Shown: positions 45,859 to 55,751 of the stretch, piece by piece
Numbering within the stretch: the stretch's first letter is position 1
Layout of the letters: every line of letters begins with the position of its first letter
Source of the DNA: an uncultured Acidimicrobiales bacterium
Lineage (GTDB): Bacteria > Actinomycetota > Acidimicrobiia > Acidimicrobiales > SZUA-35
Direction: 5' to 3'
Assembly (NCBI GenBank): GCA_938002965.1
Contig: CALKZY010000018.1
Coordinates: 1 to 64,000, forward strand
Length of the DNA stretch: 64,000 nucleotides
The notes under the pieces: model-generated
Seen by the model: only the letters and a program-made list of their open reading frames with translations
What the model was told of the DNA's origin: nothing
The model's database searches: none
Translations under genes and position numbers: made by a program

Positions 45859-48800
45859 TCAGACGGCTTCGTTGCCCAAAGGGTTATGGATTTGCTGCAA
45901 CGGCGTCACCTGAAGGTCATCGCTGCGGAGATCAACCATCCCCCGCGCTGCTGCCAACGCGGCAGCCGTCGTTGTTACAAGCGGAACGCCGTTGCGGGCA
46001 GCAGCTTGTCGGATGTAAGCACCGTCAGCCCTTGGGCCTCGACCTCTCGGAGTGTTGATGACCATGGCGATCTTGCCGTCTTCAATGAGGTCGACGGCGT
46101 TCAAACCGTCCTGGTTCAGGCGATGGACAGTCTGATCGACGACCAGTCCGGATTCCCGGAGATAGTCGGCGGTACCCGCAGTTGCCACCAATGAGAATCC
46201 CAGGTCGACAAGGAGTCCGGCCACCGTCAGGCCTGCGTCTTTGTCCCGATCGGCAAGAGACATGAAGACGGTCGAACCTTCGGGATTTGGCAGGATGGTC
46301 CCCGCCGCCAGCTGGCTCTTGACGAAGGCGACACCGACGTCACGATCGATTCCCATAACCTCGCCGGTCGAACGCATCTCTGGGCCCAGCAGGGCGTCGG
46401 TGTCGGGGAATCGGACGAAGGGCAACACCGCTTCCTTGACCGCCCAAAAACCGGTTTCGGCCGACGGAGTCAGCAAGCCTTCGACCCTAAGTTCATCCAA
46501 GGTGGCGCCGGCCATTACGCGAGAGGCGATCTTGGCCAGCGGGCGACCAGTTGCTTTGGCCACGAACGGAACCGTTCTCGAAGCCCGCGGGTTCGCTTCG
46601 ATGACGTAACAGCCACCATCTTTCACGGCAAACTGCACGTTAACGAGGCCGATGACATTGAGGGCCTCGGCGATGCGGCTGATGTAGTCGCTCAAGATCG
46701 AGATGATGTCCGGCCCCAATGTTCGGGGCGGTAGAACGCAAGCCGAGTCACCGGAATGAACGCCGGCCTCCTCAACGTGCTCCATCACGCCACCAATCAG
46801 CACTTCGCCTGTGCTGTCGCGCACCGCGTCGACATCGACTTCGATGGCGTTCTCCAGGAACGAATCAACCAGAACCGGGCGTTCCGCCGATAGACCACCT
46901 TCGCGCCCCAGACTGCCGTGCTCGGCCATTGCCGCCATTGCCCTGTCGAGGTCTTCACGGTTGTAGACAAGTTCCATGGCCCGGCCACCCAGCACATAAC
47001 TGGGGCGAACAAGAACCGGATAACCGATTCCATCGGCGATGTCGCCGGCCTCGTCGGCTCTCTCCGCTGTGCCACCCTTCGGCTGAGGAATTCCGAGACG
47101 ACGACACAACTCGGCCCATCGGTCCCGATCCTCTGCCTCGTCGATCGATGCTGCTGCGGTGCCCAACACCAACTCCGGCGGCAGCTGGTTGGCCAGCTTG
47201 AGTGGTGTCTGGCCACCCAACGACACAATGACCCCAAGAGGACGCTCGACGTCGATGATATTCATGACATCCTCATAGGTGATCGGTTCGAAGTACAGCC
47301 GATCAGACGTGTCGTAGTCGGTCGACACCGTTTCCGGATTGCAGTTGACCATGATGGTCTCGAAGCCAGCCTCACCCAGAGCAAAGCTGGCATGAACGCA
47401 GCAGTAGTCAAACTCGATTCCCTGCCCGATGCGGTTGGGACCGGAACCCAGAATCATGATCTTCTGGCGATCGCTGGCCACAACCTCACTCTCATCTTCA
47501 TAAGTCGAGTAGTGGTACGGCGTGTTGGCATCGAATTCGGCTGCACAGGTGTCAACCGTCTTAAACGTGGGCTGAACACCGTGGGACAAGCGCTGCTGGC
47601 GGATTTCGCTTTCATCCGCGCCAAGAAGGTAACCAAGCTGCGCATCGCTGAAGCCCAGCTGCTTTGCTCGGCGCCACTGCGGCCTGGACACGCTCTGCCA
47701 CTCCAGATCGGCCAGGGCAAGGCGCTCCTCGCAGATGACAGAGATCTGATCGAGGAACCAGGGGTCAATTGCTGTCAGCTCGTAGAGCCGGTCGATGGAG
47801 ACCCCACGTCTAAGCAGCGATTCGACTTGAAAGATCCGATCCGGGGTGGCCCGCCGCACCATCTCCGACAGTTCTTCCATCCCAATGGCATCGAAGCTCC
47901 GTTCTGATTCAAATCCGTTGAGACCGCTATGACCCGCCTCGAGTGAGCGACAGGCCTTTTGCAGAGACTCAGGGAAGGTCCGACCGATGGCCATGACTTC
48001 TCCCACCGACTGCATGGACGTGCCAAGAACCCCAGTCGATCCGGGAAACTTCTCGAAGGCCCACCTTGGGATCTTGGTTACGACATAGTCGATAACCGGC
48101 TCGAACGACGACGGGGTCCTCTTGGTGATGTCGTTGGGAATCTCATCAAGGGTGTACCCGACCGCCAGCTTGGCCGCGATCTTGGCAATGGGAAAGCCCG
48201 TGGCCTTGGATGCCAAGGCCGACGACCGACTCACTCTCGGATTCATCTCGATGATGACCATCCGACCGGTGTCTGGCTGAATGGCGAACTGAACGTTTGA
48301 GCCGCCAGTCTCCACGCCAACGCGCCGCAGGCAGGCGAAGGCGGCATTGCGCATGATCTGATACTCGACATCGGACAACGTTTGAATCGGTGCCACTGTT
48401 ATGGAGTCACCGGTGTGGACTCCCATTGGATCCAGGTTCTCGATGGAACACACGATGACCTGGTTGTCATTGCGATCCCGCATGACCTCCAGCTCAAATT
48501 CCTTCCAACCGGCGATTGACTCCTCGACCAGGATCTCGGAAATCGGGCTGGCGGCCAGTCCTTCGGCTGCCATCTTCGTGAATTCCTCAGCCGTAGCAGC
48601 GATCCCGGTCCCGCGCCCTCCGAGGATGTAGGCCGGCCGGATGACCACCGGCAGCCCGATCTTGACGATCATCTCTTCGGCTTCGGCCGGGGTGTGAGCT
48701 ATTCCGCTTCGCGGAACCTCCAGGCCGATCTCGATCATCGCTTCTTTGAACTTCTGGCGATCCTCAGCGGTCGAAATCGCCTCGGCATTGGCCCCGATCA

Positions 48801-49143
48801 ACTCGGCGTCGAACCGTTCAAGCACCCCGTCGGCTTCAAGCTCCATCGCCAGGTTCAACGCTGTCTGGCCACCGAGGGTGGGAAGAACAGCATCTGGTCG
48901 TTCTGTTTCGATGATCTTGGCCAGTACTTCTCGGGTCAGCGGCTCGACGTAAGTTGCGTCAGCGAAGGCCGGGTCGGTCATGATCGTCGCCGGATTGGAG
49001 TTGGCCAGAATCACCCGATAACCCTCTTCTTTGAGGACACGGCAAGCCTGGGTTCCCGAGTAATCGAACTCACATGCTTGACCAATGACGATCGGTCCCG
49101 AGCCGATCACCAGAATGGAGTTGATGTCGCTTCGCTTAGGCAT
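45859..49143 (-). CDS. carB: carbamoyl-phosphate synthase large subunit
   Basis: Makes carbamoyl phosphate for both pyrimidines and arginine, so it connects the two main pathways of the window. 1094 residues with two homologous ATP-grasp halves (carboxyphosphate and carbamoyl-phosphate sites; the first starts with [20 protein letters not shown], the second repeats it as [18 protein letters not shown]) and a C-terminal MGS-like allosteric domain from about 950. It overlaps carA by 8 nt. Full length, no frameshift seen. Confidence 0.98.
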   Translation of the reverse strand: MPKRSDINSILVIGSGPIVIGQACEFDYSGTQACRVLKEEGYRVILANSNPATIMTDPAFADATYVEPLTREVLAKIIETERPDAVLPTLGGQTALNLAMELEADGVLERFDAELIGANAEAISTAEDRQKFKEAMIEIGLEVPRSGIAHTPAEAEEMIVKIGLPVVIRPAYILGGRGTGIAATAEEFTKMAAEGLAASPISEILVEESIAGWKEFELEVMRDRNDNQVIVCSIENLDPMGVHTGDSITVAPIQTLSDVEYQIMRNAAFACLRRVGVETGGSNVQFAIQPDTGRMVIIEMNPRVSRSSALASKATGFPIAKIAAKLAVGYTLDEIPNDITKRTPSSFEPVIDYVVTKIPRWAFEKFPGSTGVLGTSMQSVGEVMAIGRTFPESLQKACRSLEAGHSGLNGFESERSFDAIGMEELSEMVRRATPDRIFQVESLLRRGVSIDRLYELTAIDPWFLDQISVICEERLALADLEWQSVSRPQWRRAKQLGFSDAQLGYLLGADESEIRQQRLSHGVQPTFKTVDTCAAEFDANTPYHYSTYEDESEVVASDRQKIMILGSGPNRIGQGIEFDYCCVHASFALGEAGFETIMVNCNPETVSTDYDTSDRLYFEPITYEDVMNIIDVERPLGVIVSLGGQTPLKLANQLPPELVLGTAAASIDEAEDRDRWAELCRRLGIPQPKGGTAERADEAGDIADGIGYPVLVRPSYVLGGRAMELVYNREDLDRAMAAMAEHGSLGREGGLSAERPVLVDSFLENAIEVDVDAVRDSTGEVLIGGVMEHVEEAGVHSGDSACVLPPRTLGPDIISILSDYISRIAEALNVIGLVNVQFAVKDGGCYVIEANPRASRTVPFVAKATGRPLAKIASRVMAGATLDELRVEGLLTPSAETGFWAVKEAVLPFVRFPDTDALLGPEMRSTGEVMGIDRDVGVAFVKSQLAAGTILPNPEGSTVFMSLADRDKDAGLTVAGLLVDLGFSLVATAGTADYLRESGLVVDQTVHRLNQDGLNAVDLIEDGKIAMVINTPRGRGPRADGAYIRQAAARNGVPLVTTTAAALAAARGMVDLRSDDLQVTPLQQIHNPLGNEAV

Positions 49144-50332
49144 CGGAAGTCCCTCTGCTTTCCGCAGCCACTGGAAGACTGCCGTTGGCCATCAGATCGG
49201 CGAAACGTTCAAAGAGGTAGCGGCTGTCGTGTGGACCAGGGCTTGCCTCTGGGTGATGTTGGACACTGAAGGCGGAACCATCCCGCAGTTGCAGTCCTTC
49301 GCACACCCCGTCGTTCAAATTGATATGGGTGATGATGGCCGCATTCTTCACCGAGTCGGCCTCGACGGCGAAATTGTGGTTCTGGCTGGTTATCTCGACC
49401 ATGTCGGTTGTGGTGTCCATTACCGGGTGGTTCGCCCCGTGGTGACCGAATGGAAGCTTGGTTATCCGCCCGCCAACGGCCAGGCCAAGAATTTGATGCC
49501 CGAGGCAGATACCGAACACGGGAACCTGACCCAAGAGCTGTTTCACTGTCTCGACCACATAGTCCACCTCACGTGGATCCCCGGGACCATTCGACAGGAA
49601 GACCCCGTCCGGTTTGGCAGCCAAAATGGTGGCCGCCGTCGATGATGCCGGCATGACATGCACGGCACCCAAGGTGGCCAGTTGGTCAATAATGGTCGTC
49701 TTGATGCCAAGGTCAAGCGCAACGATAGTGAACGGGGCCGACGAGCCGTCAGCACCGTCCGGTTGGTGATCTCGTGTATAAGGTTGAGCCGCCGTGACTT
49801 GAGCAACGAGGTCGATGCCGTCGGTACCCGCCTCAGCCTTGGCCGCCTCTCGAAGTCGGTCAAGGCCAACCGAACCGGGGCCTTCGACCGGCCCGAATGC
49901 GCCGGGCATCGCACCATTGGAGCGGATCAGCTTGGTGAGCCGTCGGGTGTCGACGCCGCCAATGCCGGAAAGATCATGGCTACCGAGGAACTCGTTAAGC
50001 GACCGTTCCGAGCGCCAGTTGGAGTGCCGGCGAGCCAGATCTCTGACGATCACGCCTCGGGCAAACACCGAACGCGATTCGTTGTCTTGAGGGGTGGTTC
50101 CGTAGTTGCCAATGTGTGGATAGGTGAAGTTGATTATCTGACCGGCATAGGACGGGTCGGTGATGACCTCCTGATAGCCGGTCAGAGCAGTGTTGAACAC
50201 GACCTCGCCCGACGCCACACCACCGGTCGGAACCGCACCGAAATGCTCGCCCTCGAACACTGAACCGTCGGCAAGCACCAGAGCAGCGACAATCGGACTC
50301 GCGCCCGACTTGGGGTTTGTGTCGTTCATCAC
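49136..50332 (-). CDS. carA: carbamoyl-phosphate synthase small subunit
   Basis: Glutaminase subunit supplying ammonia to CarB. 398 residues: N-terminal small-subunit domain ([22 protein letters not shown] region) and class I glutamine amidotransferase with nucleophile Cys 276 in GICLGHQ and the His/Glu pair in [12 protein letters not shown]. Two adjacent ATGs (50332, 50329) overlap the pyrC stop. Part of the pyr run with a single likely promoter upstream of pyrR. Confidence 0.97.
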   Translation of the reverse strand: MMNDTNPKSGASPIVAALVLADGSVFEGEHFGAVPTGGVASGEVVFNTALTGYQEVITDPSYAGQIINFTYPHIGNYGTTPQDNESRSVFARGVIVRDLARRHSNWRSERSLNEFLGSHDLSGIGGVDTRRLTKLIRSNGAMPGAFGPVEGPGSVGLDRLREAAKAEAGTDGIDLVAQVTAAQPYTRDHQPDGADGSSAPFTIVALDLGIKTTIIDQLATLGAVHVMPASSTAATILAAKPDGVFLSNGPGDPREVDYVVETVKQLLGQVPVFGICLGHQILGLAVGGRITKLPFGHHGANHPVMDTTTDMVEITSQNHNFAVEADSVKNAAIITHINLNDGVCEGLQLRDGSAFSVQHHPEASPGPHDSRYLFERFADLMANGSLPVAAESRGTSDA

Positions 50333-51636
50333 CGCGCCGCCTTCGAGTCAACAACCACAGGTTCGCCATTGAGCACGGTATGTCGCACTTTGCCTTGCAC
50401 AGTTCTTCCTTCAAACGGAGTGTTAACGGCCAAGCTGGCCAGATCCTCACCGGAGACGGTCCAGGTTTGGTCAAGATTAATGACAGTAAAGTTCGCAGCC
50501 CTGCCGGACTCGACCGGGCCACCATGACGGTCGCTCAACCCGGCAATGCGGGCCGGCGTGGTCGAGAACAGGTCAACAAGGCGCTCAAGCGGTAACCCAA
50601 GTTCAGTAGCGGCCAAAGCAAACGCTGTCTCCAGACCAAGCATCCCTGGAGGAGCTTCATCAAATGGGCGCTCCTTGGAGTCCGGTGTGTGAGGGGCATG
50701 GTCGGTGGCCACAGCGTCGATCGTGCCGTCGGCGAGGCCCTGGCGGATGGCAGCCACATCCGATTCGGTTCTAAGCGGTGGGTGGACCTTAAACACCGGA
50801 TCGTAGGAGGCACAGGCGGCATCGGTAAGGCAGAAGTGATGCGGGGTTGCTTCGGCCGTTACCGGAATGCCAGCCGCCTTGGCTTGGCGGACCATCTCAA
50901 CGCTTCCAGCAGTCGACAAATGCTGCAAATGCACATTCATCTTCGTCAGACGAGCCAGCGCAATATCGCGCATGACCATTAGCTCCTCCGCCTCCGAGGG
51001 TTGACCGGCCAGGCCGAGCTTGGCCGACCAGGCACCCTCATGCATCACGCCCGGGTGCGACAATGCGTCGACCTCACAGTGTTGTGACAGGACGATTTGG
51101 GTACCGTCACCGGGTTCCAAGCTGGACGCATACTCAAGTGCCCGACGCATTAGCTGGTCATCTTGAACGCCGGTTCCGTCATCGGTGAACATCCGCACAC
51201 CGAGGTCCATCATCTCGGCCATTGGGGCCAAGGTTTCGCCTTCTCGACCGATGGTGATGGCGGCCGAGGGCTTGATCTCGCACAGTGCGGTTCGTCCGGC
51301 AGCAAGTACCTCGCTGATCACGGCGGCCGAATCCATGCAGGGATTGGTGTTCGGCATAGCCACCACCGCGGTATAGCCACCCAGCGCTGCGGCTCGAGAA
51401 CCGGTTTCGATGGTCTCGGCTGCTTCGTTGCCTGGTTGACGCAGGTGTGAGTGTAAATCGACGAAACCGGGAAGCACGACACAACCTGAGGCGTCGAGCG
51501 TGCGGTCCACCTCGGGTAGCGAGTCTGCATCGACGACATCGTCGATAAGGCCGGTTTCGGTGTTGACCAACACGGTCGCCTGGCGTTCGGCGCCGGCTGA
51601 GTGGACGCGGCCACCAACGATGGCTAGTACTGACAT
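50329..51636 (-). CDS. pyrC: dihydroorotase
   Basis: Zinc amidohydrolase closing carbamoyl-aspartate to dihydroorotate. 435 residues, the long class I type found next to pyrB in Gram-positive bacteria. Zinc ligands lie in GFVDLHSHLRQPG and VATDHAPHT, the substrate segment in AMPNTNPC. It overlaps the tail of pyrB by 13 nt and carA by 4 nt. Confidence 0.96.
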   Translation of the reverse strand: MSVLAIVGGRVHSAGAERQATVLVNTETGLIDDVVDADSLPEVDRTLDASGCVVLPGFVDLHSHLRQPGNEAAETIETGSRAAALGGYTAVVAMPNTNPCMDSAAVISEVLAAGRTALCEIKPSAAITIGREGETLAPMAEMMDLGVRMFTDDGTGVQDDQLMRRALEYASSLEPGDGTQIVLSQHCEVDALSHPGVMHEGAWSAKLGLAGQPSEAEELMVMRDIALARLTKMNVHLQHLSTAGSVEMVRQAKAAGIPVTAEATPHHFCLTDAACASYDPVFKVHPPLRTESDVAAIRQGLADGTIDAVATDHAPHTPDSKERPFDEAPPGMLGLETAFALAATELGLPLERLVDLFSTTPARIAGLSDRHGGPVESGRAANFTVINLDQTWTVSGEDLASLAVNTPFEGRTVQGKVRHTVLNGEPVVVDSKAAR

Positions 51637-52667
51637 GACGCCTCCTTGATTGGAGCTTCCTTTTCGTGATCGGGTTGGTGTTCGTTCTCTAGGCCGACAT
51701 TGCCTGGGGGCGGTGAGGCTTCCCCATTAGTTTCATCAGCTGACCGTTCCTCGGTGAATCGTCCCGGACCCAAGACTTGATACAGAACCGCCATGCGGAC
51801 CGGAATTCCTGATGCAACTTGGTCAAGAACAGCGCAGCGTTCATCGTTCGCCACTTCGGGGTCGATCTCAACGCCCCTGTTCATAGGTCCAGGGTGCATA
51901 ATGACGGCATTGGGGTGGAGGGCGGTGGCCCGCTGGACCGTCAAACCCCAACGGCTGCGGTACTCCCGCACGGTCGGGAAGAGTCCGGCCGACAATCGCT
52001 CGGTCTGGATTCTGAGCATGTACATGACGTCAACGTCCCCAATGATGGCGTCCAGGTCGTGGCTGACGGTTACCGGCCAATCGGAGATATCCGGAGGCAT
52101 CAACGTTTGTGGACCGACCAGCGTGACTTCCGCCCCCATCTTGGTGAAGACGTCGACATTTGACCGGGCCACCCGGGAGTGGTTGATATCGCCGCAGATC
52201 GCCACGTTGGCTCCGTCCAGCCCGCCAAGGCGATTGCGGAGCGTGTAAGCATCAAGCAGAGCCTGCGTAGGGTGTTGGTGCCACCCATCGCCGGCGTTGA
52301 TTACCGCTGCATCGGTCCAGCGACTTATCTGAATCGGGGTGCCGGAGCTGCGATGGCGGACAACGATGGCGTCGATGCCCATGGCGTTGATAGTTTCCAC
52401 CGTGTCGCGCAACGATTCACCTTTCTTGGTGGCCGACGAAGCGACTGAGAAATTCAACACATCGGCCGAAAGGCGACGAGCAGCCAAGTCAAACGATGTC
52501 CTTGTCCGGGTCGAGTCCTCGAAGAAGGCCAGCACCACGGTGCGACCTCGCAAAGCCGGGACCTTGGGGACGTCACGACTCTGAACTTCAGCGAACGAGT
52601 CAGCCAATAGCATCAAGTCGTCAACGTCAGCCCTGCTGAGATCAGCGGTTGAGATCAACTGTTTCAT
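51624..52667 (-). CDS. pyrB: aspartate carbamoyltransferase catalytic subunit
   Basis: First committed pyrimidine step. 347 residues with the carbamoyl-phosphate loop STRTRTSFD (52-60) and the HPTQALLDAYT and MHPGPMNRGVE segments typical of ATCase. About 40 residues at the C-terminus after QVLGPGRF are charged and Pro-rich and have no counterpart in most PyrB proteins; the last 13 nt overlap pyrC, so the extension may simply be a read-on tail. No pyrI is present. It overlaps the pyrR stop by 4 nt. Confidence 0.96.
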   Translation of the reverse strand: MKQLISTADLSRADVDDLMLLADSFAEVQSRDVPKVPALRGRTVVLAFFEDSTRTRTSFDLAARRLSADVLNFSVASSATKKGESLRDTVETINAMGIDAIVVRHRSSGTPIQISRWTDAAVINAGDGWHQHPTQALLDAYTLRNRLGGLDGANVAICGDINHSRVARSNVDVFTKMGAEVTLVGPQTLMPPDISDWPVTVSHDLDAIIGDVDVMYMLRIQTERLSAGLFPTVREYRSRWGLTVQRATALHPNAVIMHPGPMNRGVEIDPEVANDERCAVLDQVASGIPVRMAVLYQVLGPGRFTEERSADETNGEASPPPGNVGLENEHQPDHEKEAPIKEASCQY

Positions 52668-53230
52668 CGTTGAATCTCCCCGAGGTCGACCCCCAAGACT
52701 GTGGCGTTAACTGCTTCGCTGCGCTTGGTTGGGACGTTCTTACCCACGTAGTCAGGTCGAATTGGCAATTCACGATGACCGCGATCGACCATGACGGCCA
52801 GTTGGACAGCCCGAGGCCGTCCCTGATCAACAATGGCATCGAGGGCCGCTCGAACGGTTCGACCGGTGAACAGCACGTCGTCGACAAGCACCACGGTCTT
52901 GCGCGCGATGTCGATGTTCATCTCCGTTACCGCTTCGGGGAGAACCGGCCTGAGACTGATGTCATCTCGGTAGAAGGCGACGTCCAACTTTCCTACCGGT
53001 ACCTCGACACCCTCGATTTCCATCAAAGCGTCGCCGATCGCCTCGGCGAACGGAATTCCGCCAGTTTGAAGACCGACGAGGACAATGTCTAGAAGGCCTT
53101 CGTTGGCCTCGACGATCTCGTGCACCATCCGCCGGATGGCCCGGCGAACCGCCGCAGTGTCAAGAATCTCTGAGCGAGCAACAAAAACGCCCCCATACGG
53201 GGGCGTGCGTCGTCGTTCGCGTTCTGCCAT
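52664..53230 (-). CDS. pyrR: PyrR pyrimidine operon regulator / uracil phosphoribosyltransferase
   Basis: RNA-binding attenuation or translation regulator of the pyr genes, often with UPRTase activity. 188 residues with the PRPP loop VVLVDDVLFTGRT (114-126) and the basic RNA-binding surface segments including GLQTGGIPFAE. The start has an AGGA 8 nt upstream, which is overlapped by a hairpin at 53240-53260 that could be its own RNA target. First gene of the seven-gene pyr run. Confidence 0.95.
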   Translation of the reverse strand: MAERERRRTPPYGGVFVARSEILDTAAVRRAIRRMVHEIVEANEGLLDIVLVGLQTGGIPFAEAIGDALMEIEGVEVPVGKLDVAFYRDDISLRPVLPEAVTEMNIDIARKTVVLVDDVLFTGRTVRAALDAIVDQGRPRAVQLAVMVDRGHRELPIRPDYVGKNVPTKRSEAVNATVLGVDLGEIQR

Positions 53231-53239
53231 GGTGAATCC

Positions 53240-53260
53240 TTCCGTACGGGTCTCACGGAA
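53240..53260 (-). promoter_or_regulatory. candidate PyrR-binding hairpin over the pyrR ribosome binding site
   Basis: On the minus strand TTCCGT and ACGGAA form a 6-bp stem around a 9-nt loop GAGACCCGT, and the 3' arm runs into the ribosome binding site AAGGA. An alternative GGGT/ACCC stem presents UCCGUGAG in its loop, close to the PyrR loop consensus (UCCnGnGAG as recalled, here one base shorter). Translational repression through such a hairpin has been reported for mycobacterial pyrR. Confidence 0.5.
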
Positions 53261-53298
53261 CCCATTTCACGGATCTGCCACTCAGAAACTGTAGCGAC

Positions 53299-53323
53299 TC
53301 CTCCGGCAGCGCGCGCCGGAGGA
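53299..53323 (-). other. 9-bp hairpin in pyrR leader
   Basis: TCCTCCGGC and GCCGGAGGA form a perfect 9-bp stem with the loop AGCGCGC. On the minus strand a U-rich run precedes rather than follows it, so a standard terminator is unlikely for that direction. It lies between the CAP-protein gene and pyrR and could end the upstream transcript in a U-independent way or be part of the pyr leader. Confidence 0.45.
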
Positions 53324-53399
53324 AAACAGAAAATCCCAAGAGAAACCACGATGAGTCACCCGGATTGGACGCGCTAGCGAGTCACACTGGCGGCCGCCG

Positions 53400-54623
53400 T
53401 CAAAGGCCGATAGATCGCAACCGGCTTCTCCCGGAGTCGACGACAGACCGAGCCCGATCCGATGCCGGTTCCAACGCAGCCATCACTGCCGATCTCAGGC
53501 CTCCTTCGGATGAAGCCAACACGGTAACTTCATAGCTGAACGTCATCGTCTCGTACGACTGGTTGGCGCTATCGGCTTGTTCTCGATCGGGGTTCTCCCG
53601 TCTGAACCGCTCAAGACGGTCCGACGGCTCCCGCTGGTCGACCAAAGCCAAAGCTGCGAGATCAACCCCGCTGGACAGAGGTACCCCAACGCCGGAAATC
53701 GAGACCGTGTAGGTGATGTCCTCGGTGGCCTGCATCACCGATTGCGAGGGTTCCCAGACTAAAACCGAAGATGGAACTTCACCTTCTTTGGACAGCCTGG
53801 CAACGATCGAATACGGAATCGGCTCTCCGTTGGCAGTCATCGTCAATTCAGCGGCGCTTAGGTCGGCTTCGCTCAACGAAAACGACCAGCGTGGATAGAC
53901 CAACTCTCCGGGCACGTATCCCCGCGGCGGCCATGCGACGAAACCGGATTGCTCCCTGACATTGGTGGTCTTGTCGAATACATCGTCGTCGAACACCCAG
54001 AGGACGTTCGCCGGATAGCGGCTTTCGTCTCCGGCGACATGGCCCACCCCCATGCGCGTCGTGGGAGGATGCAGGATCGTAATACGGTGACCGACATCAA
54101 CGTTCTTGTCACCCGGATCTTCGATATACCCGTCAACGGCCCACGGGCCGGTGCGTCCGAGATACAAGTTGCTGTTTGCCGCCGCCAATTCGCCGTCAGA
54201 GGTAAAACACTGATAGTCATGGTCCGGGTAGTGACTGAGTTTGCCCTCGGCGCTCATCATCAACGCTCCGGCCTGAGCCAACTCGGAGAATCCGGGATCC
54301 TCTTGGACCGCAGCCGGCACTCCGGCCATAGCTCTAAAAAAGTTGACACGATCGATGGTGGCCTCACGCAGCAGGTCCGAACTGTCGCCAGGACTGCACC
54401 CCTGGTAAGCGCCGGTCCAGGCGACTTCAGGCTGAGGAGCTCCGTACCAGTGGGTAAACGCCTCGATCACAGCCGCCCGATCGTCGGTATTGATCCAAGG
54501 GCGTATCGCTGGTCCGTCGGGTGCGGAATACAGTGGCGGCGCCGATTGACCCGAGACGAACGCCAAGAGGATGACCGCGACCAAGACGACAACAGGCGAG
54601 GCGATGGCGAGTCGACGAGGCAC
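53400..54623 (-). CDS. secreted CAP/SCP-domain protein
   Basis: Probably exported: residues 1-28 form a signal peptide or anchor (RRLAIASP then a hydrophobic VVVLVAVILLAFVSG). A CAP (cysteine-rich secretory/PR-1) domain spans about 85-210, with TIDRVNFFRAMAGVPA, the helix/His SHYPDHD (His 131) and the second conserved segment VGHRITILHPP then MGVGHV. A 190-residue C-terminal region is rich in beta-type sequence (Ig-like at about 235-330) and unknown. Bacterial CAP proteins have been linked to sporulation, cell wall or ligand binding; no function is assignable. GTG start at 54623. Between nusB and pyrR on the same strand. Confidence 0.78.
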   Translation of the reverse strand: MPRRLAIASPVVVLVAVILLAFVSGQSAPPLYSAPDGPAIRPWINTDDRAAVIEAFTHWYGAPQPEVAWTGAYQGCSPGDSSDLLREATIDRVNFFRAMAGVPAAVQEDPGFSELAQAGALMMSAEGKLSHYPDHDYQCFTSDGELAAANSNLYLGRTGPWAVDGYIEDPGDKNVDVGHRITILHPPTTRMGVGHVAGDESRYPANVLWVFDDDVFDKTTNVREQSGFVAWPPRGYVPGELVYPRWSFSLSEADLSAAELTMTANGEPIPYSIVARLSKEGEVPSSVLVWEPSQSVMQATEDITYTVSISGVGVPLSSGVDLAALALVDQREPSDRLERFRRENPDREQADSANQSYETMTFSYEVTVLASSEGGLRSAVMAALEPASDRARSVVDSGRSRLRSIGL

Positions 54624-54711
54624 ATGGCTCTATCGGCGGCCACCGTGTCCCCTTTGAGCTGACCGGCTGCTTCACCTACATTGATTAGTCAAACCGAACC
54701 ATCGTCCGGCC

Positions 54712-55140
54712 CTACCTCGCAGACTCGGCATCCGGGCGGACCTGGCGGGCGACAGCGGCAAGGACACCATTGACAAACCGTCCGGACTCATCGGTCGAGT
54801 ACCGGCTGGCTAATTCCACCGCCTCAGCCAAGACAACTCCCGTTGGGGTGTCCTGGTAGAGCAGTTCAACGGTGGCCAGTCTCATGATGAGGCGGTCAAG
54901 GACCGGCATTCGCTCCAAAGTCCACCCCCTGGACATCTCGGCGATACGGGCATCGGCTTCGTCCTGATGGGCCTCAAGGTCGTTTAGGAGGTCGACTACA
55001 AAGGGGTCAGCTGCTAACGGCAGCGACGCCAGAAGCTCCTCGACCGTCCACTCCCGGATCTCAGCCTCGTAACCGAGCTCCACCACCCGCTCGCGCGATT
55101 CTCGTCGACTGCGTTCGGGGCCTAGCCCACCGGCGGTCAC
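54712..55140 (-). CDS. nusB: transcription antitermination protein NusB
   Basis: All-helical RNA-binding factor that, with NusE (S10), binds boxA of rRNA operon leaders. 142 residues with the RRESRERVVELGYEAE start and the family's AVELASRYSTDESGRFVNGVLA segment. It overlaps the efp stop by 4 nt; the efp-nusB pair is conserved in actinobacteria. The rRNA leader at 1429-1951 of this window would be a client. Confidence 0.92.
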   Translation of the reverse strand: MTAGGLGPERSRRESRERVVELGYEAEIREWTVEELLASLPLAADPFVVDLLNDLEAHQDEADARIAEMSRGWTLERMPVLDRLIMRLATVELLYQDTPTGVVLAEAVELASRYSTDESGRFVNGVLAAVARQVRPDAESAR

Positions 55141-55700
55141 GCCCGGGTCTGGTATTCGCCGGTGCGGGTGTCGACCTTGATCCGATCGCCCACGTTGACG
55201 AACAAGGGAACCTGGAGAACAAGACCGGTTTCCAGCGTCGCCGGTTTGCGGGCTCCTGATACCCGGTCGCCTTGAAGTCCAGGCTCTGTCTCGGTGACAT
55301 CGAGTTCAACCGAGGCGGGAAGGTCTGTTCCGATGATCTCGTCGCCGTACATGAGAAAGGTGAGGCTCTGCCCCTCGGTGATAAAGCCTGCGGCGTCGCC
55401 CATGGCTGAGACGCTTACCGAGATTTGCTCGAACGACTCCGAGTCCATCACGGCAAAGTCTTCGCCGTCGCGATACAGGTACTGCTTCTCACGCTTCTCG
55501 ATGAAGGCGTTCTCCATCTTCTCACCGGCTCGGAACGTGCGGTCTACCACTGAGCCGGTGCGCACATTGCGCAACGTGGAGCGAACGAACGCCCCGCCCT
55601 TGCCGGGCTTGACATGCTGGAAGTCCTGAATCTGGAAGAGACCGTCAGACAGGTCGATCGTCATCCCATTTTTGAAATCATTGGTGCTGATTGTGGCCAT
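55137..55700 (-). CDS. efp: translation elongation factor P
   Basis: Relieves ribosome stalling at polyproline. 187 residues, three OB-like domains, starting MATISTNDFKNGM. The tip loop is PGKGGAF with Lys 34; no epmA/epmB-type modification gene is visible here and many actinobacterial EF-P proteins act with unmodified Lys. It lies 51 nt downstream of the M24 peptidase gene. Confidence 0.97.
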   Translation of the reverse strand: MATISTNDFKNGMTIDLSDGLFQIQDFQHVKPGKGGAFVRSTLRNVRTGSVVDRTFRAGEKMENAFIEKREKQYLYRDGEDFAVMDSESFEQISVSVSAMGDAAGFITEGQSLTFLMYGDEIIGTDLPASVELDVTETEPGLQGDRVSGARKPATLETGLVLQVPLFVNVGDRIKVDTRTGEYQTRA

Positions 55701-55751
55701 CGACGTCGTCTGCTCTCATCTCGTTCTGCGACTGATCTGTTCTTCAGTCGC

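Noticed and set aside
46918-47907. 329-residue plus-strand reading frame over carB
   Set aside because: Antisense to a fully conserved gene and without recognisable features.
53299-53323. 9-bp hairpin as a Rho-independent terminator
   Set aside because: There is no U tract on the 3' side for minus-strand transcription; kept only as a leader structure.
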